64,000 nt of DNA from Planctomycetota bacterium. GTDB taxonomy: Bacteria > Planctomycetota > UBA1135 > GCA-002686595. The notes under the pieces are model-generated. The model was given only the letters and a program-made list of their open reading frames with translations. It ran no database searches and was not told where the DNA came from. The stretch spans positions 1 through 64,000 of the forward strand of contig JAEUHY010000053.1 of NCBI GenBank assembly GCA_016795325.1, written 5' to 3'. Made by a program: the position numbers and the translations under genes. Below are positions 54,817-64,000 of the stretch, piece after piece. Numbering within the stretch: position 1 is the first letter of the stretch; each line of letters begins with the position of its first letter.

Positions 54817-55816
54817 ACGCACGAAATCTGCGGCGCCTCGCGCGGGCGAGTCGGCGCCGCCGCCGTCCGCTTCGGCGCAGGGCGCGGCGCGCGCGCGTGA
54901 AGCCGTCGCGCAGTCGCTGCCGCTCAAGCCCGAGGCCTGGGTGCTCGCGGCCTGGGTGGTGGTTGCGCTCGAAGCCGGCCTGGCGATGTTCCTGGGCGCG
55001 AAACAAACCGGACTCATGCCGATCCGCGCATACATGTTCGGACCGCCGCTGCTGGCCGCGCTCGCCCTCGTCGTCGGCGTGGTCGGCGCGGTGTGGAGCT
55101 ACCGGCGCAAACCGTTCGCCTCGCCGCAGCGCATCGTCGCGTTCTGTCTGCTCGCGTTCGTGTTCGCGACCGCGAGCTACCACGTGCCGTTTCCCTCGCA
55201 CCGCTCGTACCGGCCCAGCCGCGTGAAGATCGGTGCACCTTTCGAGGGCGAGTGGACGGTGGCCTGGGGCGGCCCCGACGATTCGAGCGCGCTGCTCGCG
55301 GTCCGCCCGGATCGACGCTTCGCGCGCCTGTTCGTCGTGGTGCGCGACGGCGTCACACGCGCCGAGCCCGCCGACCCGCGCAGCGCCTTCGCGTTCGGCC
55401 AGCCGGTGTTCGCGCCCTGCGACGGTCGGGTGGTGCGCGCGGTGGGCGAGCTCGGCGACGACGGCGGCGCGCTCGATGACCTGGGCAACCACGTGGTCTT
55501 GCAGATCGCGCCCGACGAGTTCCTGTTCGTCACCGGGCTCGCGCGCGAGTCGCTCGAGGTCAAGGTCGGCGACGAGGTCGCGCGCGGCGCGCGGCTGGCG
55601 CGCGTCGGCTTCTCGGCGGCTTCGCGCATGCTTCCCGAACCGCACCTGGGGCTGCACGTGCAGGACACGCCCGATCCGATCTGGGGGCAGGCGATTCCGT
55701 ACTACCTGCACGACGTGGTGGTGAACGGCGCGGCGGTGCAGCGCGCCGAAGCCAGCGGGCGCGGCTTCTTTCCGGGTTATCCGCCCGCCGGCGATCGCAT
55801 CCGCCCCGCGCCGTGA
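54806..55816 (+). CDS. Membrane protein with M23/LytM-like domain
   Basis: A 336-residue protein from ATG 54806, overlapping the HMG-CoA reductase stop. Three hydrophobic helices span about residues 45-130 (WVLAAWVVVALEAGLAMFL, PPLLAALALVVGVVGAVW, IVAFCLLAFVFATASYHV). The C-terminal domain follows LytM order: FGQPVFAPCDGRVVRAVG, LGNHVVLQIAPDEFLFVTGL, VKVGDEVARGARLARVGFS and EPHLGLHVQD. Classic zinc ligands are only partly visible (one H in PHLGLHV), so hydrolytic activity on peptidoglycan is doubtful. It could act as a regulator or adaptor. Co-expression with the reductase is likely from the overlap. Confidence 0.65.
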   Translation: MARKRTKSAAPRAGESAPPPSASAQGAARAREAVAQSLPLKPEAWVLAAWVVVALEAGLAMFLGAKQTGLMPIRAYMFGPPLLAALALVVGVVGAVWSYRRKPFASPQRIVAFCLLAFVFATASYHVPFPSHRSYRPSRVKIGAPFEGEWTVAWGGPDDSSALLAVRPDRRFARLFVVVRDGVTRAEPADPRSAFAFGQPVFAPCDGRVVRAVGELGDDGGALDDLGNHVVLQIAPDEFLFVTGLARESLEVKVGDEVARGARLARVGFSAASRMLPEPHLGLHVQDTPDPIWGQAIPYYLHDVVVNGAAVQRAEASGRGFFPGYPPAGDRIRPAP

Positions 55817-55846
55817 GCGTGCGGCCCGCGTGGTAACTTCGCGCGC

Positions 55847-57715
55847 TTGAACCAGACCGTCCTGCTCGCGCTGGCCACGCTGGCGCTGGTCGTCGGGCCC
55901 TTGCTCGACCGCGTGGCGCGTCGCTGGCCGGTCGTGCCCGCGTTGATCGACGGCGCAACCGTCGGCGGCATCGTGGTGCTCTCGTTCCTGCACCTGATAC
56001 CGGAGGCGGGCGCGCACCTGGGCGGCTGGGCGCTGGCCTTGCTCGCGCTGGGGCTGTTCCTGCCGGTGGTTTCGGAGCGCTTGATCGCCACGAGCGGCGA
56101 CCACATGCGCATTTCGCTCGGGGTGCTCGTGGTCGTGCTGTTCCTCGCGCACGAGCTGATCGAGAGCGCCGCCCTGGCCTCGGTGGCGACCGACGAGCGC
56201 ATCGGCATCGCCACGTTGCTCGTCGTGGTCGGGCACCGGCTCCCGCTCGGGCTCTTGCTGTGGAGCCAGACGCGCCGGCGTTTCGGCGCCGCGTGGTCCG
56301 TGGTGGCGTTGGTCGGCGTCGCCACGCTGACTTGGTTCGGGCCGCTGATGATCCCGATCGAGCCCGGCGTGTTCACCGCGTCGCTCTCCGCGCTGCTGGC
56401 CGGCGGCCTGCTGCACCTGGTGCTCCAGCACGCGCCGGAGGCTGAGTCGAGCCACGAGCACGAGCGCGTGCGCCACGTGTGGTCGGGCGTGGGCACGCTC
56501 GCGGCCGTGGCGTTGTTCGTGCCGCTCCTGCTCGCCGGTCACGACAGCCACATCGACCACAGCGGGCACGAACACGTCGGCAGCGAGCTCTCGGGGCGGC
56601 TGACGGAACTCGTGCTCGAAACGGCGTTCCCGCTGCTGCTGGGGCTCCTCGGCGCCGCCTCGATCGAAGCGTTCATGCCCGGCTCGGTGGCGCGCTGGTT
56701 GTCCGGCGGCTCGCGGCTGCGCCGTGCGCTCACTGGCGTGGCGCTCGGCGCGCCGATGCCGGTGTGCTCGTGCGGCGTCCTGCCGATCTACCGCTCGCTG
56801 CTGCGCAAGGGCGTCGGCGCCACGGCCGGGCTAGCGCTGCTGATCGCCGCGCCCGAGATCGACCTGGTCGCCGTGCTCGTCTCCTGGCCCATGCTCGGAC
56901 CGCACACGACCGTGGCGCGGGTGCTGTGCGCGCTGTTGCTGGCCCTCGCGGTCGGGCTCATCGTCGGCGCCGCGGCCGAGCGCGAGCCCGTTCGCGAACA
57001 CGAGAGCGCCGCGCACGCGCGTCGGCCGGAGCACGCCGGCGCCGCGCTGCTCCACGGCCTGTTCGAGACCTGGGCCCACCTCGCGCCCTGGATCCTGTTC
57101 GGACTCCTGATGACCGCGGTGGTCGAGCCCTGGATCGCGCCCGAATGGGCCAGCGCGCTGCCGCCCTGGGCGCAGGTCGTCGCCTTGAGCCTGCTCGGCG
57201 TCCCTACGTACATCTGCGCCACGGCCGCGACCCCGTTCGCCGCGCTCCTGCTCGCCAAGGGCTTCGCGCCGGGGGCGGTGATCGCGTTCCTCTTGACCGG
57301 CCCCGCGACGAACCTGACCACCTTCGGGGCGCTCCGCCGACTCCACAGCGGCCGCGTCGCCTGGCTGTTCGTGGCCGTGGCCCTCGTCGTCACCTGCCTG
57401 CTCGGCTGGACGGTGAACGCCGCCCTGGCGGCCCTGCCGAGCGTTGCGCCGGCCGCGGGCGGGGACGAGCACGAGCACGGTGCGCTCGCCCAGGCCTCGG
57501 CCTGGATCCTGCTCGCGCTGACCGTGTGGGTGCTGCTGCGCAGCGGTCCGCGCCAGTTCCTCGCGCAGCTTTGGAGTTCGGACGGCGATGCGGCCGCGGG
57601 GCACGCGCACCCGCATCCGCACGGCGCGCACGGGCACGACCACGATCACGACCACCACGGCCACGATCACGACCACCACGGCCACGCTCGAGACGAGCGC
57701 CACGCCCACGACTGA
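55847..57715 (+). CDS. Fusion of ZIP-like transporter and ArsP/DUF318-type permease with His-rich tail
   Basis: A 622-residue membrane protein starting with TTG at 55847. The N-terminal part (about 1-200) resembles ZIP metal transporters: VLSFLHLIPEAGAHLGG, FLAHELIESAALASV and VVGHRLPLGLLLW contain the polar HxxxE motifs in helices. From about 250 on it is a DUF318/ArsP-like permease with GAPMPVCSCGVLPIYRSLLR, IAAPEIDLVAVLVS, GVPTYICATAATPFAALLLA and LTGPATNLTTFGAL. The C terminus is a His/Asp-rich stretch (about 580-622), a probable metal-binding tail. Metal (zinc or copper) efflux is likely. The combination of the two transporter types in one chain is unusual. Confidence 0.8.
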   Translation: MNQTVLLALATLALVVGPLLDRVARRWPVVPALIDGATVGGIVVLSFLHLIPEAGAHLGGWALALLALGLFLPVVSERLIATSGDHMRISLGVLVVVLFLAHELIESAALASVATDERIGIATLLVVVGHRLPLGLLLWSQTRRRFGAAWSVVALVGVATLTWFGPLMIPIEPGVFTASLSALLAGGLLHLVLQHAPEAESSHEHERVRHVWSGVGTLAAVALFVPLLLAGHDSHIDHSGHEHVGSELSGRLTELVLETAFPLLLGLLGAASIEAFMPGSVARWLSGGSRLRRALTGVALGAPMPVCSCGVLPIYRSLLRKGVGATAGLALLIAAPEIDLVAVLVSWPMLGPHTTVARVLCALLLALAVGLIVGAAAEREPVREHESAAHARRPEHAGAALLHGLFETWAHLAPWILFGLLMTAVVEPWIAPEWASALPPWAQVVALSLLGVPTYICATAATPFAALLLAKGFAPGAVIAFLLTGPATNLTTFGALRRLHSGRVAWLFVAVALVVTCLLGWTVNAALAALPSVAPAAGGDEHEHGALAQASAWILLALTVWVLLRSGPRQFLAQLWSSDGDAAAGHAHPHPHGAHGHDHDHDHHGHDHDHHGHARDERHAHD

Positions 57716-57901
57716 CAGGCCCCGGGCCCGGCTTGCTTGACGCCCTACGGGGCGCCGCTACCCTATTCCGCTCGCAAATCCCGGCGCAGCCGCGTTCCAG
57801 CGCTGTCCGGGCTCCGTCGCCGAGTGTCTGCGGGCCCTGGCCCGACGCACCTCGGCTCGATCCGGAAACAGCGTTCCGACCTCTTCGAAGCCTCTGCCTC
57901 C

Positions 57902-60010
<2,109 letters not shown>

Positions 60011-60107
60011 TTTTCGGGCGCGCGGCTGCGGGCCAACCGCTGCCGCGAGCGTCGCCGAGTGAGTTCCCCAGCTCCGTCGGCGCACCGGATCCGAGTCCAT
60101 CCACTCT

Positions 60108-60149
60108 CGAACGGCGCGCGACCTTGTGGTCGCGCGCCGTTCGTGTTTT
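60108..60149 (+). terminator. Intrinsic terminator after fusA
   Basis: A perfect 16-bp stem (CGAACGGCGCGCGACC, 60108-60123 with 60128-60143) with a TTGT tetraloop is followed by TGTTTT. Confidence 0.95.
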
Positions 60150-60256
60150 CGGTGAATGCGCTGCGTGCGCGCGGCGCACTGCGTGTCCTGCGCGTTCCAC
60201 GCGGCGCGCGCTGAGCGGAACGAGACTCGCGCGCGCCCGCTTCGTATCATCGCGCC

Positions 60257-61276
60257 ATGACGAAGACCGCCCGCAGACGCTGGTCGCGCGAGTTCGAGAG
60301 CGAGGTCGACGGAATCGCCATGGGCGCCGCCGGTCCGGTGCTCGTGCACCTCTACGATCCGCCCGCCGGCGACCGCTGGATCGACGCGGCGATTCCGGGC
60401 AAGCTTGCCGCGCTCGACCGCAGCAGCGGCGAAGTGCTGTGGACCTCGCCGTGTGAAGTCGGCTACGGCCGCGGCTTCGGCGCTGGCTTCGGACGCAAGA
60501 ACGACGCGGTGGTGCTCGGTCCGTCCACGCAGGGGCACCGCATCGTGCGCATGGCGCTCGACAGCGGCGAATTGCTGGCCGCGGGCAAGGCGCCGACCTT
60601 CGACGCCTCGATCGTCGCGCCGGACGTGTGCATCGCGCTCGGCATCAAGCGCATCACCGCCTACGACAGCGAGACCCTGCGCGAGATGTGGAACTACGGG
60701 CGCGACGGCGAGCGCTACCACCACCTCACGCGCTGCGGCGACCGACTGTTCGTCGTGTACAGCGTGATCGCCACCAAGAAGCGCGGCGTACTGGTGCTCT
60801 CGGCCAAGAAGGGCACGTTCCAAGGTTCGATCGTGATGCCGCGCCAGAGCGCGATCCACGACGCCACCGCCGACGAGCGCGGCGTGACGGTGCTGCTCGA
60901 CGACCTCGAGGCGGCGCTCCCGCGCGAGACGCTGCTCGCCTACCTTTCGCAGACCACGCACGGCGACGCCCTCGGCCGCGGCCCCGCGCTCGTCGTGTTC
61001 GATCCCTCGGCGAGCGATGAAATCGCGCCGCTGTGGTTCGAGAAGCTGCGCCTGTCGGATCCCGACGAAGTGGGCGAGGTCGCGACCTGCGCCGACAGCG
61101 GCAAGCTCTACCTCGTGCGCGGCGCGTTGCTCGAGGTGCGAGATGCGCTCACCGGGCGCTTGCTCGGCGACTGGGCGGTTCCCGGTCTCGACGAGCGCGT
61201 GGGCTGGACCGTGGCGCAAGGCGCCGGCCTGCTCGCCGAAGAGACCCGCGTGTCGTTGTTCGAATTGCCGGCCTAG
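60257..61276 (+). CDS. PQQ-like beta-propeller protein
   Basis: A 339-residue protein from ATG 60257 without a clear signal peptide. Repeated strand motifs (GKLAALDRSSGEVLWTS, HRIVRMALDSGELLAAG, KRITAYDSETLREMWNYG, GVLVLSAKKGTFQGSIV, LLEVRDALTGRLLGDWA) have the W-motif style of PQQ/WD40-like propellers. No PQQ-binding residues can be checked by eye. It could be a scaffold or sensor. The next gene starts 33 bases on and is probably co-transcribed. Function not known. Confidence 0.75.
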   Translation: MTKTARRRWSREFESEVDGIAMGAAGPVLVHLYDPPAGDRWIDAAIPGKLAALDRSSGEVLWTSPCEVGYGRGFGAGFGRKNDAVVLGPSTQGHRIVRMALDSGELLAAGKAPTFDASIVAPDVCIALGIKRITAYDSETLREMWNYGRDGERYHHLTRCGDRLFVVYSVIATKKRGVLVLSAKKGTFQGSIVMPRQSAIHDATADERGVTVLLDDLEAALPRETLLAYLSQTTHGDALGRGPALVVFDPSASDEIAPLWFEKLRLSDPDEVGEVATCADSGKLYLVRGALLEVRDALTGRLLGDWAVPGLDERVGWTVAQGAGLLAEETRVSLFELPA

Positions 61277-61309
61277 TCAGAACCGGTTCCTTCCACTCGA
61301 GCTGCTGCG

Positions 61310-61891
61310 ATGTCCAAGAAGAACGAGGCCGCGTCCGGCGCCGAACTCGACGCCGACGGACTGGTGGTCCAGAAGTACAAGAGCGTCGTCCTGTTGGTCG
61401 TTCCGCCGTCGGAGTACGGCGAGGAATGCCTGCGCTACGCTCGCTCGAGCCTCTACAACGTCCACGTCGGAACACGCTCGGTCTCGACCAACGCAGGCGA
61501 ACTGATCAAGGGCCGTCACCAGGATGAGTTCATGGTGGACGAAGCGCTCGAAGGCGTGTCGCTCGAAGCCTACTCCGGCGTGATTTTCGTCGGCGGTGAA
61601 GGCGCTGCGAAACTTGCCGACAATCCCGACGCGCTGCGGCTCGCGCGCGAGGCCGCTCAGTCGCGCAAGCTGCTCGCCGCCTGGGGGCGTTCGGTCGAGA
61701 TTCTGGCGCGCGCCGGCGTGGTCAAGGGCAAGCGCGTCACCGGCGACGGTCAACTGCGCGCGCTGGTCGAAAAGGCCGGCGGAAAATTCTCGACGCGCCA
61801 AGTCGAAGTCGACGGTCAACTCGTGACCGGGCTCGACGAGGCCGCGGGAATGCGCTTTGGCAAGGCGCTCGCGGCCATCGTGGGCATCTGA
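61310..61891 (+). CDS. DJ-1/PfpI-family protein lacking the nucleophile cysteine
   Basis: A 193-residue protein with the class I glutamine amidotransferase-like core: VVLLVVPPSEYGEECLRYA, VHVGTRSVSTNAGELIKG, YSGVIFVGGEGAAKLADN, LAREAAQSRKLLAAWGRSVEIL and VVKGKRVTG. In DJ-1/PfpI enzymes the nucleophile elbow is AxCHG-like; here the Cys position is W125 (AAWGRS). Glyoxalase, chaperone or protease activity through that residue is therefore unlikely, and a non-catalytic role is possible. It is 33 bases behind the PQQ-like gene. Confidence 0.8.
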   Translation: MSKKNEAASGAELDADGLVVQKYKSVVLLVVPPSEYGEECLRYARSSLYNVHVGTRSVSTNAGELIKGRHQDEFMVDEALEGVSLEAYSGVIFVGGEGAAKLADNPDALRLAREAAQSRKLLAAWGRSVEILARAGVVKGKRVTGDGQLRALVEKAGGKFSTRQVEVDGQLVTGLDEAAGMRFGKALAAIVGI

Positions 61892-62079
61892 AGCGACGGA
61901 TTCCCTCCGAAGTTCGGCGCCGCGCGCACCCGTCCAGCGTCGCGGCGGCGGATCCGCCCCGCGCGGCGCACGCATCGCGCCGCTAGAATGTTGCGCCTCT
62001 TTCGGCGCCGGGCGTCCCTGTGGCCCGTCGTCGTCCAACGCTCCCCCGCGGAGCCATACACACCACGCGGAGTCGTCTC

Positions 62080-64000
62080 GTGACGTCCATCCAGATCGTC
62101 GAGCACCTCGGGTACGAGTTCTCGATCAGCCCCGAGCAAGTTCGCAGCACCTTGGAGATGCTGGACGCTGGCCTGCGGGCGCCGTTCATTGCGCGCGTCC
62201 GGCGCGAACGCACCGGCGGCTTGCCGGAATACGCCATTCGGCGCTTGCTGCAGCGCCGCGAGGAGCTGACCGAGCTCGACCGTCGCCGCGGCACGATCCT
62301 GCGCGCGCTCGAGAGCGACAACGCGCCGGTGAAGCCCGACGAGCAGATGCTCGAGCGCATCCGTCGCTCGATGGATCGGTTCGAGCTCGAGGACCTGTTC
62401 CTGCCGCACCGTCGGCCCGAGCCCGAAGTGCAGCTCGCCCTCGACCGCGGTCTGGGACGCCTTGCCGATGAACTCGTCGCGCCGCTTCCGAAAGAGCAAC
62501 GCGCCGAGCGTGCGCCGGAATCCGAACAGGACGCCGAGCACGACGCGGATCACGAAGGCGAGGCCGGCGCGTCGCTGGCCGCCGAGGGCAGCGCGGCCCA
62601 CGTGGCCAGCGCTTCGGAGCCCGGTGTCACGGAACCCGCTGTGACTGAGCCCGCTGTGACGGAGGGCGCCGTCGGCGGCGCGCCGTCGGAATCTGCCGCG
62701 CAGGTGACGCCGTCGGAGGGCGACCTCGAGTCGGCGCAGGATGCGGCGGAGGCCGAAGCTCACGCGCAGGCCGCGGAACAAGCGCAGTCCGGCGCTGGGT
62801 CGGAGGGCGAGGGCGAGGCCGCTGGTGAAGCGACTTCGGAGTCGACCGCGGAGCCTGTCAGCGCCAAGGTCGAACTCGGCGGCCTCAGCAGCGAGGAGCA
62901 CGCTCTGCTGCACGGGCCCGTCGAGGTCACGCCGGAGCTCGCGCGCGTGTGCGCGACCTACGTGAATCCCGATCGCGGGCTGCACTCGGAGAAGGAGGCG
63001 CTCGAAGGTGCGATGCGCATCCTCTCCGATCGTCTGGGCCGCAGCGCGAAGCTGCGCGGCGTGATCCGCATGCTGCTGCGCAAGCACGGCGTGCTCAGCG
63101 TGCGCGCGACGATCGAGGAGTCGCGCCTGGGCCGGCACAAGCCGCTCACGCGCATCCGCCAGCCGCTGCGCCAGTTGCAGGGCCATCGACTGATCGCGAT
63201 CCGCCAAGCGCAGAAGGAGCGCGCGGTCACCACCGCGATCACCCTCGATCGCCGGCTCGCGCTCGCCAAGGTGCGTCAGGCGCTCGGACGCCACACCAAG
63301 CCGGAGTTCCGCAGCCTGCTCGACGCTGTCGCCCTGCGCACGCTCGAGCACCGCCTCCTGCCGCTGATCGAGGCCGACGTGCGCCTCGAGCTCAAGGAGC
63401 GCGCGGACGACGAAGCGCTGCGCTTCCTGTCGCAGCACCTGCGCGAGGTGATGTTCACTTCGCCGCTGGGCCGCAAGTGCGTCGGCGCGATCGACATCAG
63501 CGCCAAGGGCGACTGGACGCTCGCGCTGCTCGACGAGAATGGCGCGCCGGTGTTCGCGCCGGTGAAGATCGAAACGGCGGGCAAGGACGACGCCGCGCTG
63601 GGCGCGGAACTCAACGCCGCGTTCGCGCAGTCGGCGGAGCGCGCTCCGGTCGCGATTGCGATCGGCCACTCCAAGGTGCCGCGCGCGGGTCTGTCGAAGT
63701 TGCGCGCCGCGGTGCGTGCGGCGGGCGGTCGCGCTCCGGTGATGCTCGTGAACGACTCGGGGGTGTCGAGCTACACCAACTCGGACGTCGCGCGCGCCGA
63801 ACTGGGCGAGCTGTCGGTGCCGCAGCGCGCCGCGGTGTCGCTCGGTCGACGACTGCAGGATCCCGCCGCCGAGATCCTCAAGATCGACGCGAAGAACCTC
63901 AGCCTCGGCGCCGAGCAGGGACTGGTCAGCAAGGCCAACCTGCGCCGTGCGCTCGACGAGACGATCGAGTCGTGCGTCGCCGCCATCGGCTGCGATCTCA
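62080..64000 (+). CDS. Tex-like RNA-binding transcription accessory protein, cut by the window edge
   Basis: The first 640 residues are present; GTG 62080 is used, with CGGAG at 62068-62072. The N-terminal helical part fits Tex: FSISPEQVRSTLEMLDAGLR, APFIARVRRERTGGLPEYAI, and RFELEDLFLPHRRPEPEVQL. Residues about 137-264 are a long acidic, Ala/Glu/Ser-rich insert with TEPAVTEP repeats that normal Tex lacks. The YqgF-like domain begins near 470 (GAIDISAKGDWTLALLDENG, Asp472), continuing to VMLVNDSGVSSYTNSDVARA and VSLGRRLQDPAAEILKIDAK. The HhH and S1 domains would lie beyond the window. Tex acts in transcription/RNA processes; the exact role is not settled. Confidence 0.8.
   Translation, partial: MTSIQIVEHLGYEFSISPEQVRSTLEMLDAGLRAPFIARVRRERTGGLPEYAIRRLLQRREELTELDRRRGTILRALESDNAPVKPDEQMLERIRRSMDRFELEDLFLPHRRPEPEVQLALDRGLGRLADELVAPLPKEQRAERAPESEQDAEHDADHEGEAGASLAAEGSAAHVASASEPGVTEPAVTEPAVTEGAVGGAPSESAAQVTPSEGDLESAQDAAEAEAHAQAAEQAQSGAGSEGEGEAAGEATSESTAEPVSAKVELGGLSSEEHALLHGPVEVTPELARVCATYVNPDRGLHSEKEALEGAMRILSDRLGRSAKLRGVIRMLLRKHGVLSVRATIEESRLGRHKPLTRIRQPLRQLQGHRLIAIRQAQKERAVTTAITLDRRLALAKVRQALGRHTKPEFRSLLDAVALRTLEHRLLPLIEADVRLELKERADDEALRFLSQHLREVMFTSPLGRKCVGAIDISAKGDWTLALLDENGAPVFAPVKIETAGKDDAALGAELNAAFAQSAERAPVAIAIGHSKVPRAGLSKLRAAVRAAGGRAPVMLVNDSGVSSYTNSDVARAELGELSVPQRAAVSLGRRLQDPAAEILKIDAKNLSLGAEQGLVSKANLRRALDETIESCVAAIGCDL

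Overview
This is 64 kb of a very GC-rich bacterial chromosome with long shadow frames on both strands, frequent GTG/TTG starts and tight gene packing. No rRNA, tRNA, CRISPR array, transposase or phage gene could be found. The gene set points to Planctomycetota or a close relative: secreted FG-GAP/VCBS proteins with a shared Cys-containing C-terminal domain, a CRTAC1/UnbV protein next to a TPR protein, an ECF sigma factor followed by a zinc-finger/TPR protein, PQQ-type propellers and S9/M14/M16 peptidases. This taxonomic guess is an inference from gene style; there is no marker rRNA.

Layout. 0-4.2 kb: thiE, a non-coding block with repeats including an 89-bp near-perfect palindrome, then a CRTAC1/ASPIC protein and a TPR protein. 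4.2-7.7 kb: zinc-ribbon protein, queG, two small proteins. 7.8-10.6 kb: ECF sigma, zinc-finger/TPR protein and a secreted protein, closed by a strong terminator. 10.9-13.7 kb: fliK-like and fhlB genes, then pdxA. 13.9-18.8 kb: DUF3332 lipoprotein, B12-type radical SAM protein, GNAT, a GNAT/MerB-like fusion, and a secreted protein with the 141-residue C-terminal domain. 19.3-22.4 kb: S9 peptidase and EamA permease. 22.6-30.7 kb: three tandem paralogues coding secreted seven-repeat beta-propellers, each behind the same conserved upstream block. 31.3-35.7 kb: HEAT/vWA protein, membrane/SRPBCC protein, PagL-like lipoprotein. 35.7-36.5 kb: decayed nucleotidyltransferase and winged-helix regulator with its apparent operator. 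36.6-42.1 kb: lpd-sucB-sucA (transcribed sucA to lpd), the whole 2-oxoglutarate dehydrogenase complex. 42.3-49.3 kb: M16 pair, small lipoprotein, M14 peptidase, MORN-like lipoprotein, nucleoside deaminase. 49.4-53.6 kb: second S9 peptidase, converging on and overlapping two SPFH/band-7 genes. 53.6-57.7 kb: class I-like HMG-CoA reductase, M23-like membrane protein, ZIP/permease fusion. 57.9-64 kb: fusA with a textbook terminator, a PQQ-like propeller, a DJ-1-like protein lacking the usual cysteine, and a Tex-like protein that runs off the window.

Core metabolism (ThiE, QueG, PdxA, 2-OGDH, EF-G, HMG-CoA reductase) is interleaved with a large exported set. The most unusual material is the propeller family: three adjacent genes have the same number of repeats, the same 141-residue end domain with four cysteines at identical positions (also on a fourth protein about 4 kb upstream), and a TTGACGG block placed exactly 77 bp before each start codon. 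Other items worth attention are the orphan FliK/FhlB pair, the GNAT-MerB fusion with an altered active site, the ZIP-permease fusion, the decayed regulator operon with a three-half-site operator, and the large palindromic element near the left end.
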